A stretch of 64,000 nucleotides of DNA from an uncultured Oscillospiraceae bacterium (GCA_944385535.1 CALWXR010000002.1:1-64000), one strand, 5' to 3'. Positions 18,908-28,003 are shown, numbered from the stretch's first letter. The notes: generated from the letters alone by a model not told the origin. Program-made: numbers and translations.

Positions 18908-20749
18908 ATGAGAATTTTATACGACAGCAAGCAGCTTTCCTACAAGAGCCCCTTCGGCGTTCTGCGCCCGGAGGAGCCGTGCACGCTGCATATCCACATC
19001 CCCGCCACCGTCCAGACCACCGGCGTCAGCTGCGTGTTCCAGTATGAAAACGGCAGCCAGGCTTGGCAGGTGGAGCTGGAATATAAGATGAAAAAAGGGC
19101 CCTATGAGATCTTCCGGGGCAAATTCTCCATTTCCCATCCGGGCCTGTATTTCTACTATTTTCAGATCCGCACGCGAAACGGAGACTTCCGCCTGTTCAA
19201 GCAGGGGGACGACACCAATATGGAAGCGGGAGATCTGTGGCAGCTGAGCTGCGTCCCCTGGGACTTTATCACCCCGGACTGGGCGAAGGGAGCTACCATT
19301 TATCAGATCTTTCCGGACCGGTTCTACAGCAGCGGCCGGGTGAATCTGGAAGGCAAGCTGGAGCCCTATACCCTTCACAAAAGCTGGGATGAAGAGGTGC
19401 AGTGGCGGCCGGACGCGGATGAGAAGGTGCTGAACAACGACTTCTATGGGGGTAATTTTAAGGGTATCACAGAAAAAATGGACTATATCGCCGGGCTTGG
19501 CGTTACGATTCTGTATCTGAACCCCATTTGCAAAAGCTTCTCCAACCATCGCTATGATACCGGCGATTATATGACGCCGGATCCCATGCTGGGCACCCTG
19601 GACGACTTCGCGGCCATGTGCCGCGCCGCCCACGCCCGGGGGATTCACGTGATTTTGGACGGCGTGTTCTCCCACACGGGCGACAACAGCCTGTATTTTA
19701 ACCGCAAAGGCGCGTTCCCGGGCAAGGGGGCGTATAACTCCCCGGACTCCCCATACGCCAAGTGGTATACCTTCTACAACTGGCCGGACAACTATCACAG
19801 CTGGTGGAATTTTGAAACCCTTCCGACCGTAAATAAAATGGAGCCATCCTTCCTGGAGTACGTGATCACCGGGAAGAACAGCGTGGTGGCCCACTGGATG
19901 AACCTGGGGGCCGACGGTTTCCGGCTGGATGTGGCGGATGAGCTTCCCGACGAATTTATTCGCCTGCTTCGCCAGCGGATCCGGCAGATCAAGCCCGACG
20001 CCCTGTTGATCGGCGAAGTATGGGAGGACGCTTCCAATAAATCCGCCTACGGGGTCCGTCGCAGCTACTTTACCGGCGGGGAGCTGGACAGCATTATGAA
20101 CTACCCCTTCCGCACGGCCATTTTGAACTTTATCCGAAATGTGGACAGCGGCTGCGCTCTGAAGGAAACGGTCATGTCCATTGTGGAGAATTATCCTGCC
20201 CAGGTGGTCTGCTGCAATATGAATCTGCTGGGCACCCACGACACCCCCCGAATTCTCACCGCCCTGGTGGACGACTTTGACGGAAGCCGGGAGGAAAAGG
20301 CCAAGCGGCGCCTGTCCCGAAATCAGATCGGCGTGGCGGTGGACCGGCTGCTCATGGCCTCCTTCCTGCAGTATACCCTTCCTGGCAGCCCCTGCCTGTA
20401 TTACGGCGATGAGGCGGGCATGGAAGGCTACCGGGATCCCTTCAACCGCCGTCCCTACCCCTGGGGCCGGGAGGATGAGGAGCTGCTGACCCATTACCGC
20501 CGCCTGGGCCAGCTTCGCCGGGACAGTGAAGTGCTGCGGCTGGGAGATATCCAGTTCTTCCAGGCGGAGGATCGCCGGATCGGCTTTACCCGGACTTACC
20601 GGGGCAAGCAGCTGCGGGTTTACTGTAACCGAAGCGGCGACCCCTGGGACATCCCCGCCGCCCGGGTGCTCCTGGGCCAGAACCTTCGCACCGTGGCCCC
20701 GGACAGGCTGACCCTGTCCCCCAAGGGCTTCTGCGTCGCGGAGGACTGA
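18908..20749 (+). CDS. GH13 glycoside hydrolase (neopullulanase/cyclomaltodextrinase-like)
   Basis: The enzyme should hydrolyse alpha-glucans or maltodextrins in the cytoplasm, as no signal peptide is present. Its 613 residues comprise an N-terminal beta domain of about 120 residues (CBM34-like position), the catalytic barrel and a short C-terminal beta domain. Clan GH-H landmarks are visible: IYQIFPDRF, GVTILYLNPI, DGVFSHTGD, GFRLDVADE (nucleophile Asp), LIGEVWEDAS (acid/base Glu) and LLGTHDTPR (transition-state Asp). The domain order fits neopullulanases and cyclomaltodextrinases. Location behind glgCDA suggests glycogen or dextrin turnover, although it has its own leader. Confidence 0.9.
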   Translation: MRILYDSKQLSYKSPFGVLRPEEPCTLHIHIPATVQTTGVSCVFQYENGSQAWQVELEYKMKKGPYEIFRGKFSISHPGLYFYYFQIRTRNGDFRLFKQGDDTNMEAGDLWQLSCVPWDFITPDWAKGATIYQIFPDRFYSSGRVNLEGKLEPYTLHKSWDEEVQWRPDADEKVLNNDFYGGNFKGITEKMDYIAGLGVTILYLNPICKSFSNHRYDTGDYMTPDPMLGTLDDFAAMCRAAHARGIHVILDGVFSHTGDNSLYFNRKGAFPGKGAYNSPDSPYAKWYTFYNWPDNYHSWWNFETLPTVNKMEPSFLEYVITGKNSVVAHWMNLGADGFRLDVADELPDEFIRLLRQRIRQIKPDALLIGEVWEDASNKSAYGVRRSYFTGGELDSIMNYPFRTAILNFIRNVDSGCALKETVMSIVENYPAQVVCCNMNLLGTHDTPRILTALVDDFDGSREEKAKRRLSRNQIGVAVDRLLMASFLQYTLPGSPCLYYGDEAGMEGYRDPFNRRPYPWGREDEELLTHYRRLGQLRRDSEVLRLGDIQFFQAEDRRIGFTRTYRGKQLRVYCNRSGDPWDIPAARVLLGQNLRTVAPDRLTLSPKGFCVAED

Positions 20750-20751
20750 CC

Positions 20752-20925
20752 ATGGAAAAAGAACTGTTTTTCTCCGGCTACTGCCGCCAGCTGGACAATG
20801 CCCGCATGGTGGAGGTCATTGTGAAAGACGGAGAAGTAACAGAGGCAGACTGCGGCTATGGCAGCTGCGTCCACAAACAGACCTGCCCCATTGCCATGCA
20901 GATCGAAGAAGCAAAGCGGACTTAA
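20752..20925 (+). CDS. Small Cys-containing protein, 57 aa
   Basis: The ATG follows the GH13 stop (TGA 20747-20749) by two bases. The product starts MEKELFFSGYCRQLDNARMV and has a conserved-looking pattern of cysteines (Cys11, Cys34, Cys39, Cys45; CGYGSCVHKQTCPIA) that could bind a metal. It is rich in charged residues and lacks a signal peptide. Its TAA stop lies inside the left terminal repeat of the MITE-like element at 20922-21090, so the insertion may have set or trimmed its C-terminus. No family is recognised. Tight spacing suggests cotranscription with the GH13 gene. Confidence 0.6.
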   Translation: MEKELFFSGYCRQLDNARMVEVIVKDGEVTEADCGYGSCVHKQTCPIAMQIEEAKRT

Positions 20926-21090
20926 GGAACCTCTGAATAAATCGCCTTCGGCGGAATACCGGCTCTTTTGTCCCATCCGTGCAGTTCCAAAAGCGGGAAA
21001 TACATACAGTATTCCTCCGCTTTTGGAACTTTCGGCTGAGCCAAAATATCTCGGTATCCGCTCTTGCCGATTTAATCAGAGATTCCTTAA
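20922..21090. repeat. MITE-like element, 169 bp
   Basis: The left end TTAAGGAACCTCTGAATAAA and the inverse of the right end TTAAGGAATCTCTGATTAAA differ at only two of 20 positions, so the ends are terminal inverted repeats of about 25 bp. Both boundaries are TTAA. The interior also has an inverted repeat (CCAAAAGCGG with CCGCTTTTGG). No coding capacity is visible, so mobilisation would need a transposase in trans. Confidence 0.75.
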
Positions 21091-21103
21091 AACAATTCGG
21101 AAG

Positions 21104-21140
21104 CTGTCATCCCGCGTCACGGCCGGGATGACAGTTTTTT
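21104..21140 (+). terminator. Hairpin with U tract after the GH13 pair
   Basis: CTGTCATCCCG (21104-21114) pairs with CGGGATGACAG (21124-21134), followed by six U residues on the plus strand. It would end the GH13/57-aa transcript. Its stem resembles the dispersed repeat arms just downstream, so it may be repeat-derived. Confidence 0.65.
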
Positions 21141-21189
21141 CTGCGGAGGAACCACCGCACCCCACTGGTTCCCCTGCACTTCCCCCTCC

Positions 21190-21331
21190 TGTCATCTCGA
21201 GCGAAGCCGAGAGATCCACGCACTTCCGGGCGGAGAAGCGTCCGTTGGTTGATACGTAGGAACCAATTCCGTGCCTACGTGTGGCAAGTGCGTGGATCCC
21301 TCGACTGCGCTGCGCTTCGCTCGGGATGACA
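21190..21331. repeat. Large imperfect inverted repeat (dispersed-repeat type)
   Basis: TGTCATCTCGAGCGAAGC at 21190 and GCTTCGCTCGGGATGACA ending at 21331 face each other. Nearer the centre GATCCACGCACTT faces AAGTGCGTGGATC. The centre has a smaller TACGTAGG/CCTACGT hairpin. Such GTCATnnCGAGCGAAG arms are common dispersed repeats in Clostridia. No gene lies in 21141-21456. Confidence 0.7.
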
Positions 21332-21401
21332 AATGTTTGATGCGTGGGAACCGGCAAACCACTGGGAACCAACCCCCTGCCCCAGACGGCCATAGGAGCG
21401 G

Positions 21402-21440
21402 AAAAACCGGGTATCCCACCTAAAGGGGATACCCGGAAAA
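21402..21440 (-). terminator. Terminator of the rnf operon
   Basis: On the minus strand a stem of CCGGGTATCCCC with GGGATACCCGG is followed by TTTTT (complement of 21402-21406), 21 bases after the rnfB stop. Confidence 0.85.
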
Positions 21441-21456
21441 TTTATGGGCTTTTGGC

Positions 21457-22311
21457 TCAAACCTTGGAGATCTTGGGATCGCCCAGAGTCTCTACCGCGG
21501 AGTCCTTAATCAGCTTCTTGGGACATACCGCGGCGCACTGGCCGCAGTTGTCGCATTTGCTGTAGTCGATCCGGGCCAGGTTGTTCTCGATGATGATGGC
21601 GTCGTGGGGGCAGATCTTTTTGCACAGTCCGCAGCCGATGCAGCCCACGGTGCAGGCTCGGGTGGTGGCGGCGCCTCGGGCCATGGAGTTGCAGGCGATG
21701 ACCACGTTCCGGTTGGGCTCTACGGGCACAATCAGCTTCCGGGGACATACGGCGGCGCAGGCCATACAGCCAACGCACAGATCCTCGTCCACCACAGCCA
21801 CGCCGTTTTTCACGGAGATGGCCCCGTACTTACAGGCCTTGACGCAGGTGCCGAAGCCCAGGCAGCCAAATTTGCAGGACAGAGGGCCGCTGCCGCCCAC
21901 CTTGGAGGCAGCCAGGCAGTCCTTGAAGCCTTCATATTCGCCCTTGAGCTTGGCGCCCTTGATCTGGTTGCCGCCCTTGTCGTAGAGCTTTTCGCCGGAG
22001 CAGCGAACCAGGGCCACCCGACGGGTAACCTCCACGGCCTTAACCCCCATAATGGCGGACATGGCCTGGGCGCATTCGTTGCCGCCGGAGGCGCACAGAC
22101 CGATTTTGGCTTCCCCGTTCAGCACTGCCTCGGCGTAAGCGCCGCAGCCGGCATAGCCGCAGCCGCCGCAGTTGGCGCCGGGGAGGCACTCGTTCAGCTG
22201 ATCCAGCCGGGGATCGGTCTCCACATAGAATACCTTAGAGGCGGCTGACAGCACCAGTCCGAAGATCAGGCCCAGGCCGCCTAAAATACCAATCGCAATT
22301 AATATTTCCAT
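21457..22311 (-). CDS. rnfB: Rnf complex subunit B (electron transport ferredoxin subunit)
   Basis: RnfB accepts electrons from reduced ferredoxin for the Rnf ion pump. The 284-residue protein has one N-terminal membrane helix, then a Fe-S domain with CLPGANCGGCGYAGC. Two further ferredoxin-like regions follow, with CVGCMACAAVCPRKL and, near the end, CNVGCIGC-type and CDNCGQCAAVCPKKL motifs. This multi-cluster form is typical of Clostridia. It is the last gene of the operon. AAGGAGGG lies upstream of the ATG, and a strong terminator follows. Confidence 0.96.
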   Translation of the reverse strand: MEILIAIGILGGLGLIFGLVLSAASKVFYVETDPRLDQLNECLPGANCGGCGYAGCGAYAEAVLNGEAKIGLCASGGNECAQAMSAIMGVKAVEVTRRVALVRCSGEKLYDKGGNQIKGAKLKGEYEGFKDCLAASKVGGSGPLSCKFGCLGFGTCVKACKYGAISVKNGVAVVDEDLCVGCMACAAVCPRKLIVPVEPNRNVVIACNSMARGAATTRACTVGCIGCGLCKKICPHDAIIIENNLARIDYSKCDNCGQCAAVCPKKLIKDSAVETLGDPKISKV

Positions 22312-22324
22312 ACTCGCGCCCTCC

Positions 22325-22906
22325 TTAGAACATGCTCAGACCGGAGAAACCCATGAAAGCCAGAGCCAGCAGACCGGCGGAAATCAGCGTAATGGGGAAG
22401 CCTTTGAAGCATTTGGGGCAGTCGGTCTTGTCCACCCGCTCCCGGACGGAGGCGAACAGGACAATGGCCAGGGTGAAGCCCAGACCACCGGCGGCGCCGT
22501 TGACAACGCTGAGCAGGAAGTTGTAGCCCTCCTGCACATTTACCAGCACCACGCCCAGAACGGCGCAGTTGGTGGTGATCAGAGGCAGATATACGCCCAG
22601 GGCCTTATACAGGGCGGGAACTGCCTTTTTCAGGAACATCTCCACCACCTGTACGATGGAAGCGATGGTCAGGATGAACACCACCGTCTGCATATACTCC
22701 AGCTTCAGCAGCACAAGCAGCACATTGATGGCATAGCAGGCGGCAGAGGCCAGGGCCATAACGAAGGTGACCGCCATGCCCATGCCCAGGGCCGTATCAA
22801 TCTTCTTGGAAACGCCCATAAAGGGGCAGATGCCGTAGAACTTCACCAGAATGAAATTCTCACTGAGAAGCGCGGCAAGCAGAATACCAAAAATCTCCTG
22901 GATCAT
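22325..22906 (-). CDS. rnfA: Rnf complex subunit A
   Basis: This 193-residue integral membrane protein has about six hydrophobic helices and the RnfA/NqrE pattern (ENFILVKFYGICPFMGVSKK, and LGVYLPLITTNCAVLG). RnfA and RnfE are inverted-topology homologues that form the central membrane pair of the ion-pumping complex. Its ATG overlaps the rnfE stop (ATGA), so translation is coupled. Confidence 0.95.
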   Translation of the reverse strand: MIQEIFGILLAALLSENFILVKFYGICPFMGVSKKIDTALGMGMAVTFVMALASAACYAINVLLVLLKLEYMQTVVFILTIASIVQVVEMFLKKAVPALYKALGVYLPLITTNCAVLGVVLVNVQEGYNFLLSVVNGAAGGLGFTLAIVLFASVRERVDKTDCPKCFKGFPITLISAGLLALAFMGFSGLSMF

Positions 22907-23550
22907 CTTTTTGCAGCCTCCTTCTTCTTAGACTTCTTTTCCAGATGCTTCATCAGCCACTGGGAACCGGCGATCACGCAGCCCAGTACCAGGAAGCCGC
23001 CCACGGGCATAACCAGCAGCATGGCGGGGTACTGCTCGGGAATGATCCGGAAGCCCTGGCCGCCGTTAAGCAGGCCGCCGCCGAAGGTACCGGAGCCCAG
23101 CAGCTCCCGAATCACGCATACGATCACCAGCGCCAGGGTGTAGCCGATGCCCTGGGTGATGCCGTCCACAGCGGAGGCCAGAACCCCGTTTTTGGAGGCG
23201 AAGGCTTCCGCCCGGCCCAGGATGATGCAGTTTACCACGATCAGCGGGATGAACACGCCCAGGCTCTCGGACAGGGCCGGAATGAAGGCCTGGAGCAGCA
23301 GATCCACGATGGTAACGAAGCCGGCGATGATGGTGATGTAGGCGGCAATCCGGATCTCCGAGGGAATGACCTTGCGCAGCGCGGAAATCAGAATGTTGGA
23401 GCAGGTGAGAATAATGGTCACCGCCAGGCCCATGCCCAGACCGTTGAACAGGCTGGTGGTAATGGCCATGGTGGAGCACATGCCCAGAAGCTGCACGGTA
23501 ACCGGGTTTTTCGTCAGAACGCCTTCGTAAAGCTGTTTCTTAAAATTCAC
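22903..23550 (-). CDS. rnfE: Rnf complex subunit E
   Basis: The 215-residue membrane protein is the RnfE/NqrD partner of RnfA, with LGMCSTMAITTSLFNGLGMG and LGVFIPLIVVNCIILGRAEAFAS. Two in-frame GTG codons could start it. The one at 23559 overlaps the Shine-Dalgarno AAGGAGG, whereas the one at 23550 is correctly spaced and gives an N-terminus reading MNFKKQLYEGVLTKNPV, so I prefer 23550. A GTG start here could lower its translation relative to neighbours. Confidence 0.92.
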   Translation of the reverse strand: MNFKKQLYEGVLTKNPVTVQLLGMCSTMAITTSLFNGLGMGLAVTIILTCSNILISALRKVIPSEIRIAAYITIIAGFVTIVDLLLQAFIPALSESLGVFIPLIVVNCIILGRAEAFASKNGVLASAVDGITQGIGYTLALVIVCVIRELLGSGTFGGGLLNGGQGFRIIPEQYPAMLLVMPVGGFLVLGCVIAGSQWLMKHLEKKSKKKEAAKR

Positions 23551-23563
23551 GAATAGCACCTCC

Positions 23564-24115
23564 TTAACCCAAATCGGCCACGCAGGCCAGCGCGGCGGTC
23601 ACGCCCTGGCTCACAGCCCGGGAGGTAATGGTAGCGCCGGTGATGGCTTCCACCGTTCCCCCGTCCTTGGTGACCAAGACCTGGCCGGTCAGCCCTGTGA
23701 ACTGGCTGCGGAAGGCTTGGCCCTTTTCGCCGCTGTCCGCAGCCACCGCGCCCAGACCGGCGGTTTCCGTGTGGGAGATGATGGAAATGCCCAGCACAGA
23801 GCCGTCACTTCCCACGCCCACCATCATGTCGATCTCACCGTCAAAGCCCGCGGGGGCCACCTGGACGGCATAGCCGCTTTCACCCTGGTATACGGCGGTG
23901 ACCAGGCCGGTTTCATCGGGGAAGCTTTCCAGGGCTTCGCCGCCGCCGGGGAGCACGGCCTCAATGGCCTTCTGGGTCTTTTCCGCGTTGATGCGGTCGA
24001 TTTCCGGCTTGGTAATGGAGTTGACGCCCGCCAGAGATGCTGCCACCAGGGTGGTAATGATCAGCAGAGTCAGGGTCAGCCGGAGCACATATTTTGCAGT
24101 GGATTCGGTTTTCAT
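23564..24115 (-). CDS. rnfG: Rnf complex subunit G (covalent FMN)
   Basis: RnfG carries a covalently bound FMN on the outer membrane face. The 183-residue protein has an N-terminal membrane helix (LRLTLTLLIITTLVAASLAG), then the FMN-binding domain ending with AITGATITSRAV. There the second Thr of the (S/T)GAT-x-(T/S) motif receives the flavin. The start at 24115 (MKTESTAKY) overlaps the rnfD stop by four bases. Confidence 0.94.
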   Translation of the reverse strand: MKTESTAKYVLRLTLTLLIITTLVAASLAGVNSITKPEIDRINAEKTQKAIEAVLPGGGEALESFPDETGLVTAVYQGESGYAVQVAPAGFDGEIDMMVGVGSDGSVLGISIISHTETAGLGAVAADSGEKGQAFRSQFTGLTGQVLVTKDGGTVEAITGATITSRAVSQGVTAALACVADLG

Positions 24116-25110
24116 TTCTTCGCCGCCTCCTTTGTAGGCGCTCCGAACTTCACGGAACGGCCGATTCTGTCCAGCAGAACAACGCAGCAGTTCATGCACA
24201 AGATGGCATAGGAAACCCCTTCGTTGTAGCTGCCGAAATAGCGGATCATTACGGTCAGCACGCCGCAGCCGATGCCGTAGACGATCTGCCCCAGTTTGGT
24301 CAAAGGAGAGGTGACGTAGTCGGTAGCCATGAAGATGGCGCCCAGCATCAAGCCGCCGCTGAGGACCTGAGCCAGCATCCAGGCGATGCGGTCGTTGCCC
24401 TGGGGGAACAGGAAGGTGATAACGGCAACGGTGCCGATGTACGTGACCGGGATCCGGGCAGAGATCACCTTGCGATACAGCAGGTAGATAAAGCCGATGA
24501 TCAGAAGCAGCGCGGAGGTCTCTCCCAGACAGCCGCCCACATTGCCCAGGAACAGATCCATGATGGATTCTTCGCACATGATTCCCTGGTGCATATTGGC
24601 CAGGGGGGTGGCGGCGGTAACCGCGTCGGCGGTGGAAAGGATACCGGCGGAATTTTCAAAGCCCACCTTGACCCAGGTGCTCATAAGCGCGGGCCAGCTG
24701 AACATAAAGGCCCGGCCCGCCAGAGCGGGGTTGACAATGTTCCGGCCCAGTCCGCCGAAGAGCTGCTTGACCAGCACAATGGCAAAAAAGTCGCCGATGA
24801 TGATGGTCCAGTAGGGGATGGTCACGGGACACACAAAGGCCAGCAGCACGCCGGTGACCACCGCGGACAGATCGTAGACCTTGCAGTGGGTTTTCATGAT
24901 CTTGCAGTAGGCCCACTCAAAGAACACGCAGGCGGCGGCGGAAACCAGGGTCACCATCAGGGCCCGGAAGCCGAAGAAGTACACCGACCCGATCAGGGCG
25001 GGACATAGGGCGATGAGCACATCCCGCATAATCACTTGGGTGGTTACCGGGGAGTGAACATGGGGGGAGCTGGAAATGGACAGCTCGTAATAATATTTCA
25101 TTTGTGACAT
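24112..25110 (-). CDS. rnfD: Rnf complex subunit D (membrane FMN protein)
   Basis: This 332-residue RnfD/NqrB-family protein has about ten membrane helices. Features include SPHVHSPVTTQVIMRDVLIAL at the N-terminus and LFGGLGRNIVNPALAGRAFM. The latter region precedes the covalent flavin site in homologues. A second Met at residue 4 could be the true start; AAGGAGG is upstream of both. Gene order C-D-G-E-A-B is the usual clostridial one. Confidence 0.95.
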   Translation of the reverse strand: MSQMKYYYELSISSSPHVHSPVTTQVIMRDVLIALCPALIGSVYFFGFRALMVTLVSAAACVFFEWAYCKIMKTHCKVYDLSAVVTGVLLAFVCPVTIPYWTIIIGDFFAIVLVKQLFGGLGRNIVNPALAGRAFMFSWPALMSTWVKVGFENSAGILSTADAVTAATPLANMHQGIMCEESIMDLFLGNVGGCLGETSALLLIIGFIYLLYRKVISARIPVTYIGTVAVITFLFPQGNDRIAWMLAQVLSGGLMLGAIFMATDYVTSPLTKLGQIVYGIGCGVLTVMIRYFGSYNEGVSYAILCMNCCVVLLDRIGRSVKFGAPTKEAAKK

Positions 25111-25124
25111 AGACGGACGCCTCC

Positions 25125-26453
25125 TTACGCTTTCGCCTTTTCCTTGGCGGCGGCATCCCGGATCTGCTGCTTACCTGCCCGGAAGCCCAGCACCAGGGGA
25201 ACGCTGGCAGGGCACACATAGGCGCAGCATCCGCACTCGATGCAGTCCATCAGGTTGACGGCTTTCATTTCTTCCACATTGTTGGTCTGCAGGGCCTTGT
25301 ACATCAGCACCGGCATCAGCTTCATGGGACAGGCGTCAATACAGCGTCCGCACCGCAGGCACCGGGAGTCCTCCACGGAGTACCGGTTCTTCCGGCTCAA
25401 TACGGTTACGGCGTTGACGCCCTTGGTGGTGGGAACGCCCAGGTCGTACTGAGCAACGCCCATCATGGGGCCGCCGGAGAGAACCTTGTAGGGGTTCTCC
25501 GAGTGGCCGCAGGCATCAATCAGATCGCTGAAGCTGGTGCCCACGGGAACCAGCAGATTCTTCGGCTCCATCAGAATATCCCCGGAAACCGTCACAATCC
25601 GGCGGATCAGAGGCATGCCTTCGTAGACCGCGTCATAAATTGCCTTGCAGGTGGCCACATTGAACACGGCGCAGCCCACTGCCGCGGGCAGACCGCCGCT
25701 GGGAACCTCCCGGCCGGTAATGGCGTAGATCAGCTGTTTTTCCGCGCCCTGGGGGTACTTGGCGGGCAGCACATCCACGGTGATCCCGTCCTCCTTGCCA
25801 AGGCAGGCCTGGAGCGCCTTGGCGGCTTCCGGCTTGTTGTCCTCAATGGCAATGTGGGCGGTATTCATGCCCAGGATCTTCATAACCAGCTTCAGCCCGG
25901 CGATCAGCTTCTCCGGCTCCTCCCGGCACAGCCGGTCGTCGGCGGTGATGAAGGGCTCGCATTCGCCCGCGTTGGCGATGATGGTGTCCACCTTGCCAAT
26001 ACCGGAAGCGAGCTTTACATGGGTGGGGAAGGTCGCGCCGCCCATACCCACGATGCCGGCTTCGTGGATGATGTCCATCAGCTGTTCCGGGGTCAGAGCG
26101 TCCACCTCCGCCTGGGAGCGGGGCTTGATATCCTCGCACAGGGTATCCAGATGGTCATTTTCGATCACCACGCTCATGACCGTGGTGCCGCTGACGTGGG
26201 CTTTGGGCTCTACGGCCTTGACCTTACCGGATACGGAAGCATGAACCGGAGCGGACAGCCCCTGGGCGTCGCCGATTTTCTGCCCCATCTTCACCAGATC
26301 TCCCTTTTTCACCAGTGGCTTACAGGGGGCGCCGATATGCTGCGCCATGGGGACCACCAGAATGTCCGGCTCCGGAAACACCTGGGTCTCCTTGTCGCAG
26401 GCGTACCACTTATTTTCTTTGGGATGAACCCCGCCGAAAAAAGAAAACGCCAT
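25125..26453 (-). CDS. rnfC: Rnf complex subunit C (NADH-binding)
   Basis: RnfC is the peripheral NAD(H)-interacting subunit with FMN and two [4Fe-4S] clusters. The 442 residues contain a barrel-sandwich N-terminal domain, GIVGMGGATFPTHVKL (nucleotide-binding), a central SLBB-like region, and two C-terminal ferredoxin motifs, CLRCGRCIDACPMKLMP and CIECGCCAYVCPASVPL. It is the first gene of the operon, with AAAGAGGTG before the ATG. The complex couples ferredoxin oxidation to NAD+ reduction and Na+ or H+ export; which ion is used cannot be told here. Confidence 0.96.
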   Translation of the reverse strand: MAFSFFGGVHPKENKWYACDKETQVFPEPDILVVPMAQHIGAPCKPLVKKGDLVKMGQKIGDAQGLSAPVHASVSGKVKAVEPKAHVSGTTVMSVVIENDHLDTLCEDIKPRSQAEVDALTPEQLMDIIHEAGIVGMGGATFPTHVKLASGIGKVDTIIANAGECEPFITADDRLCREEPEKLIAGLKLVMKILGMNTAHIAIEDNKPEAAKALQACLGKEDGITVDVLPAKYPQGAEKQLIYAITGREVPSGGLPAAVGCAVFNVATCKAIYDAVYEGMPLIRRIVTVSGDILMEPKNLLVPVGTSFSDLIDACGHSENPYKVLSGGPMMGVAQYDLGVPTTKGVNAVTVLSRKNRYSVEDSRCLRCGRCIDACPMKLMPVLMYKALQTNNVEEMKAVNLMDCIECGCCAYVCPASVPLVLGFRAGKQQIRDAAAKEKAKA

Positions 26454-26505
26454 AGTTCTTCACCTCTTTCGTTGTTTTACGGAGTAAACCGCATAATACA
26501 CACTT

Positions 26506-26534
26506 ATGATACCGCATTTTTTTCGGTTTGTCCA
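26506..26534 (-). promoter_or_regulatory. Promoter of the rnf operon
   Basis: The minus strand has TGGACA (26529-26534), a 17-base spacer and TATCAT (26506-26511), about 50 bases before rnfC. Confidence 0.6.
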
Positions 26535-26613
26535 CCCTGTTTTTGTCATTGTAGACAAAGTTGTTGTTAAAATTCCGTTCTTATCGATACGAAATAACCG
26601 AATCATAATGCAT

Positions 26614-26658
26614 AAGGAAAGCCGCGGCAGGGAAAGACGCGCCTTTCCGTGCCGCGGC
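26614..26658 (-). terminator. Terminator of the decarboxylase/permease operon
   Basis: A 16-bp stem with one mismatch (GCCGCGGCAGGGAAAG with CTTTCCGTGCCGCGGC) and a six-base loop lies 14 bases past the permease stop. On the minus strand it is followed by TTTCCTT. Confidence 0.75.
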
Positions 26659-26671
26659 AGCAATTGGATAT

Positions 26672-27952
26672 TTACACGCCAAAGACCAGCCAGATGTAGA
26701 TGTAGGCGGGAATGGTGGCGGCCAGAGTGAAGGGAATGCCGATTTTGAAGAAGTCGCTGTTCTTGACCTCGTAACCGGCTCTGCGCAGGATGCCGATGCC
26801 GGTGATGTTGGCGGAAGCGCCGATGGGGGTGCAGTTTCCGCCCAGGGTGGCACCGGAGAGCAGGCCAAAGTACAGCGGGGTGGGATCGCAGCCCATCTGG
26901 GTAGCCAGGCCCGCGATCACCGGGATCATGGTGGCAACATAGGGGATGTTGTCGATGAAGGCGGAGATCAGCACGGAGGCCCACACGATGATGCTGTACA
27001 TTAAGAACACATTGCCTCTGCCCAGGTCAGCCAGCAGCTTTGCCAGCGCGTCGATCACGCCCATGTGGGAAATGCCGCCGATCATCAAGAACAGACCTAC
27101 CAGCAGTCCCAGGGTCTCAAAGTCGATGGCCTTCAGAGGACGGACAATGGCGTCCAGATTTTTGTTCTTCACGTAGTTGTAAATAAGACCCACCACCAGC
27201 ATGCCGCAGCAGATGATGCCGTTGGTCTCCGCGGGCAGATTCCAGCTCTCGGGGGCGAAGGAGGCGCAGATCAGCAGACCGATGGCGCCGAACAGCAGAA
27301 CGGTGGGCACATAGTCCTTCACCGGGGTCAGCTCACCGGTTTTGGGAATGGGCGCCTTCCCCTTGCGGAAGATAAAATACACGATACAGGCAGACAGCAC
27401 CGCGCCCAGTTCCACGGCAAAGAACATGGAGGGCTTGCCGTGATACACGAAGAAGTCCATAAAGGTCATATCCAGAGCGGAGCCCAGCATGATGGCGGTG
27501 GTGTCGCCTACCAGGGTGGCCGCGCCCTGAAGGTTGGAGGACACGGCAATGGAGATGATGAAGGGCACGGGATTGGTTTTCAGCTTTTTGCAGATCTCCA
27601 GAGCCACGGGGGCCACCATGAGCACGGTAGCCACGTTGTCCACGAAGGCGGAGATAATGCCGGCAAACAGGCTCAGGGCCACGCCGGCCCACTGGATGGT
27701 GGGCACCCGGGCCATAATCATGTCCGCCATCCGCTCGGGCATGCGGCTGTCGATGAACAGCTGCACCAGACCCATGGTGCCGCCGATCATCAGCAGCACG
27801 TTAAAGTCCAGGGAGGGAATGATATCGGCCAGGGGCAGCATGCCGGTGACGATGAAGATCAAACCGGAAGTCAAGGCAAAGTAGGGGCGGTATTTGCTGA
27901 AGGTGAGCATCAGCACGTATGTGACGGCGAACAATAGAATGGCAGGCAGCAT
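26672..27952 (-). CDS. ArsB/NhaD-family ion permease
   Basis: The 426-residue membrane protein has 10-12 predicted helices and the internal duplication of the ion transporter superfamily. The repeated FVDNVATVLMVAPVA and FIDNIPYVATMIPVI segments are paired with SSNLQGAATLVGDTTAIMLG and GNCTPIGASANITGIG. These motifs place it in the ArsB/NhaD group, which includes arsenite exporters, Na+/H+ antiporters and dicarboxylate carriers. No ars genes are nearby. Being just downstream of a sodium-pumping decarboxylase subunit, a Na+/H+ antiport or Na+-coupled organic-anion role is plausible inference. A terminator at 28004-28045 lies between it and the upstream genes, so it may have its own promoter. 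Confidence 0.85.
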   Translation of the reverse strand: MLPAILLFAVTYVLMLTFSKYRPYFALTSGLIFIVTGMLPLADIIPSLDFNVLLMIGGTMGLVQLFIDSRMPERMADMIMARVPTIQWAGVALSLFAGIISAFVDNVATVLMVAPVALEICKKLKTNPVPFIISIAVSSNLQGAATLVGDTTAIMLGSALDMTFMDFFVYHGKPSMFFAVELGAVLSACIVYFIFRKGKAPIPKTGELTPVKDYVPTVLLFGAIGLLICASFAPESWNLPAETNGIICCGMLVVGLIYNYVKNKNLDAIVRPLKAIDFETLGLLVGLFLMIGGISHMGVIDALAKLLADLGRGNVFLMYSIIVWASVLISAFIDNIPYVATMIPVIAGLATQMGCDPTPLYFGLLSGATLGGNCTPIGASANITGIGILRRAGYEVKNSDFFKIGIPFTLAATIPAYIYIWLVFGV

Positions 27953-28003
27953 AATTTACATTATTCCTTTCCTCTAAAAAGATGACCACGGAAATTTTTC
28001 CAG

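Noticed and set aside
26672..27952. Arsenite exporter ArsB
   Set aside because: The family motifs are shared with NhaD-type antiporters, and there is no arsR, arsA or arsenate reductase gene nearby, so the specific name is not supported.
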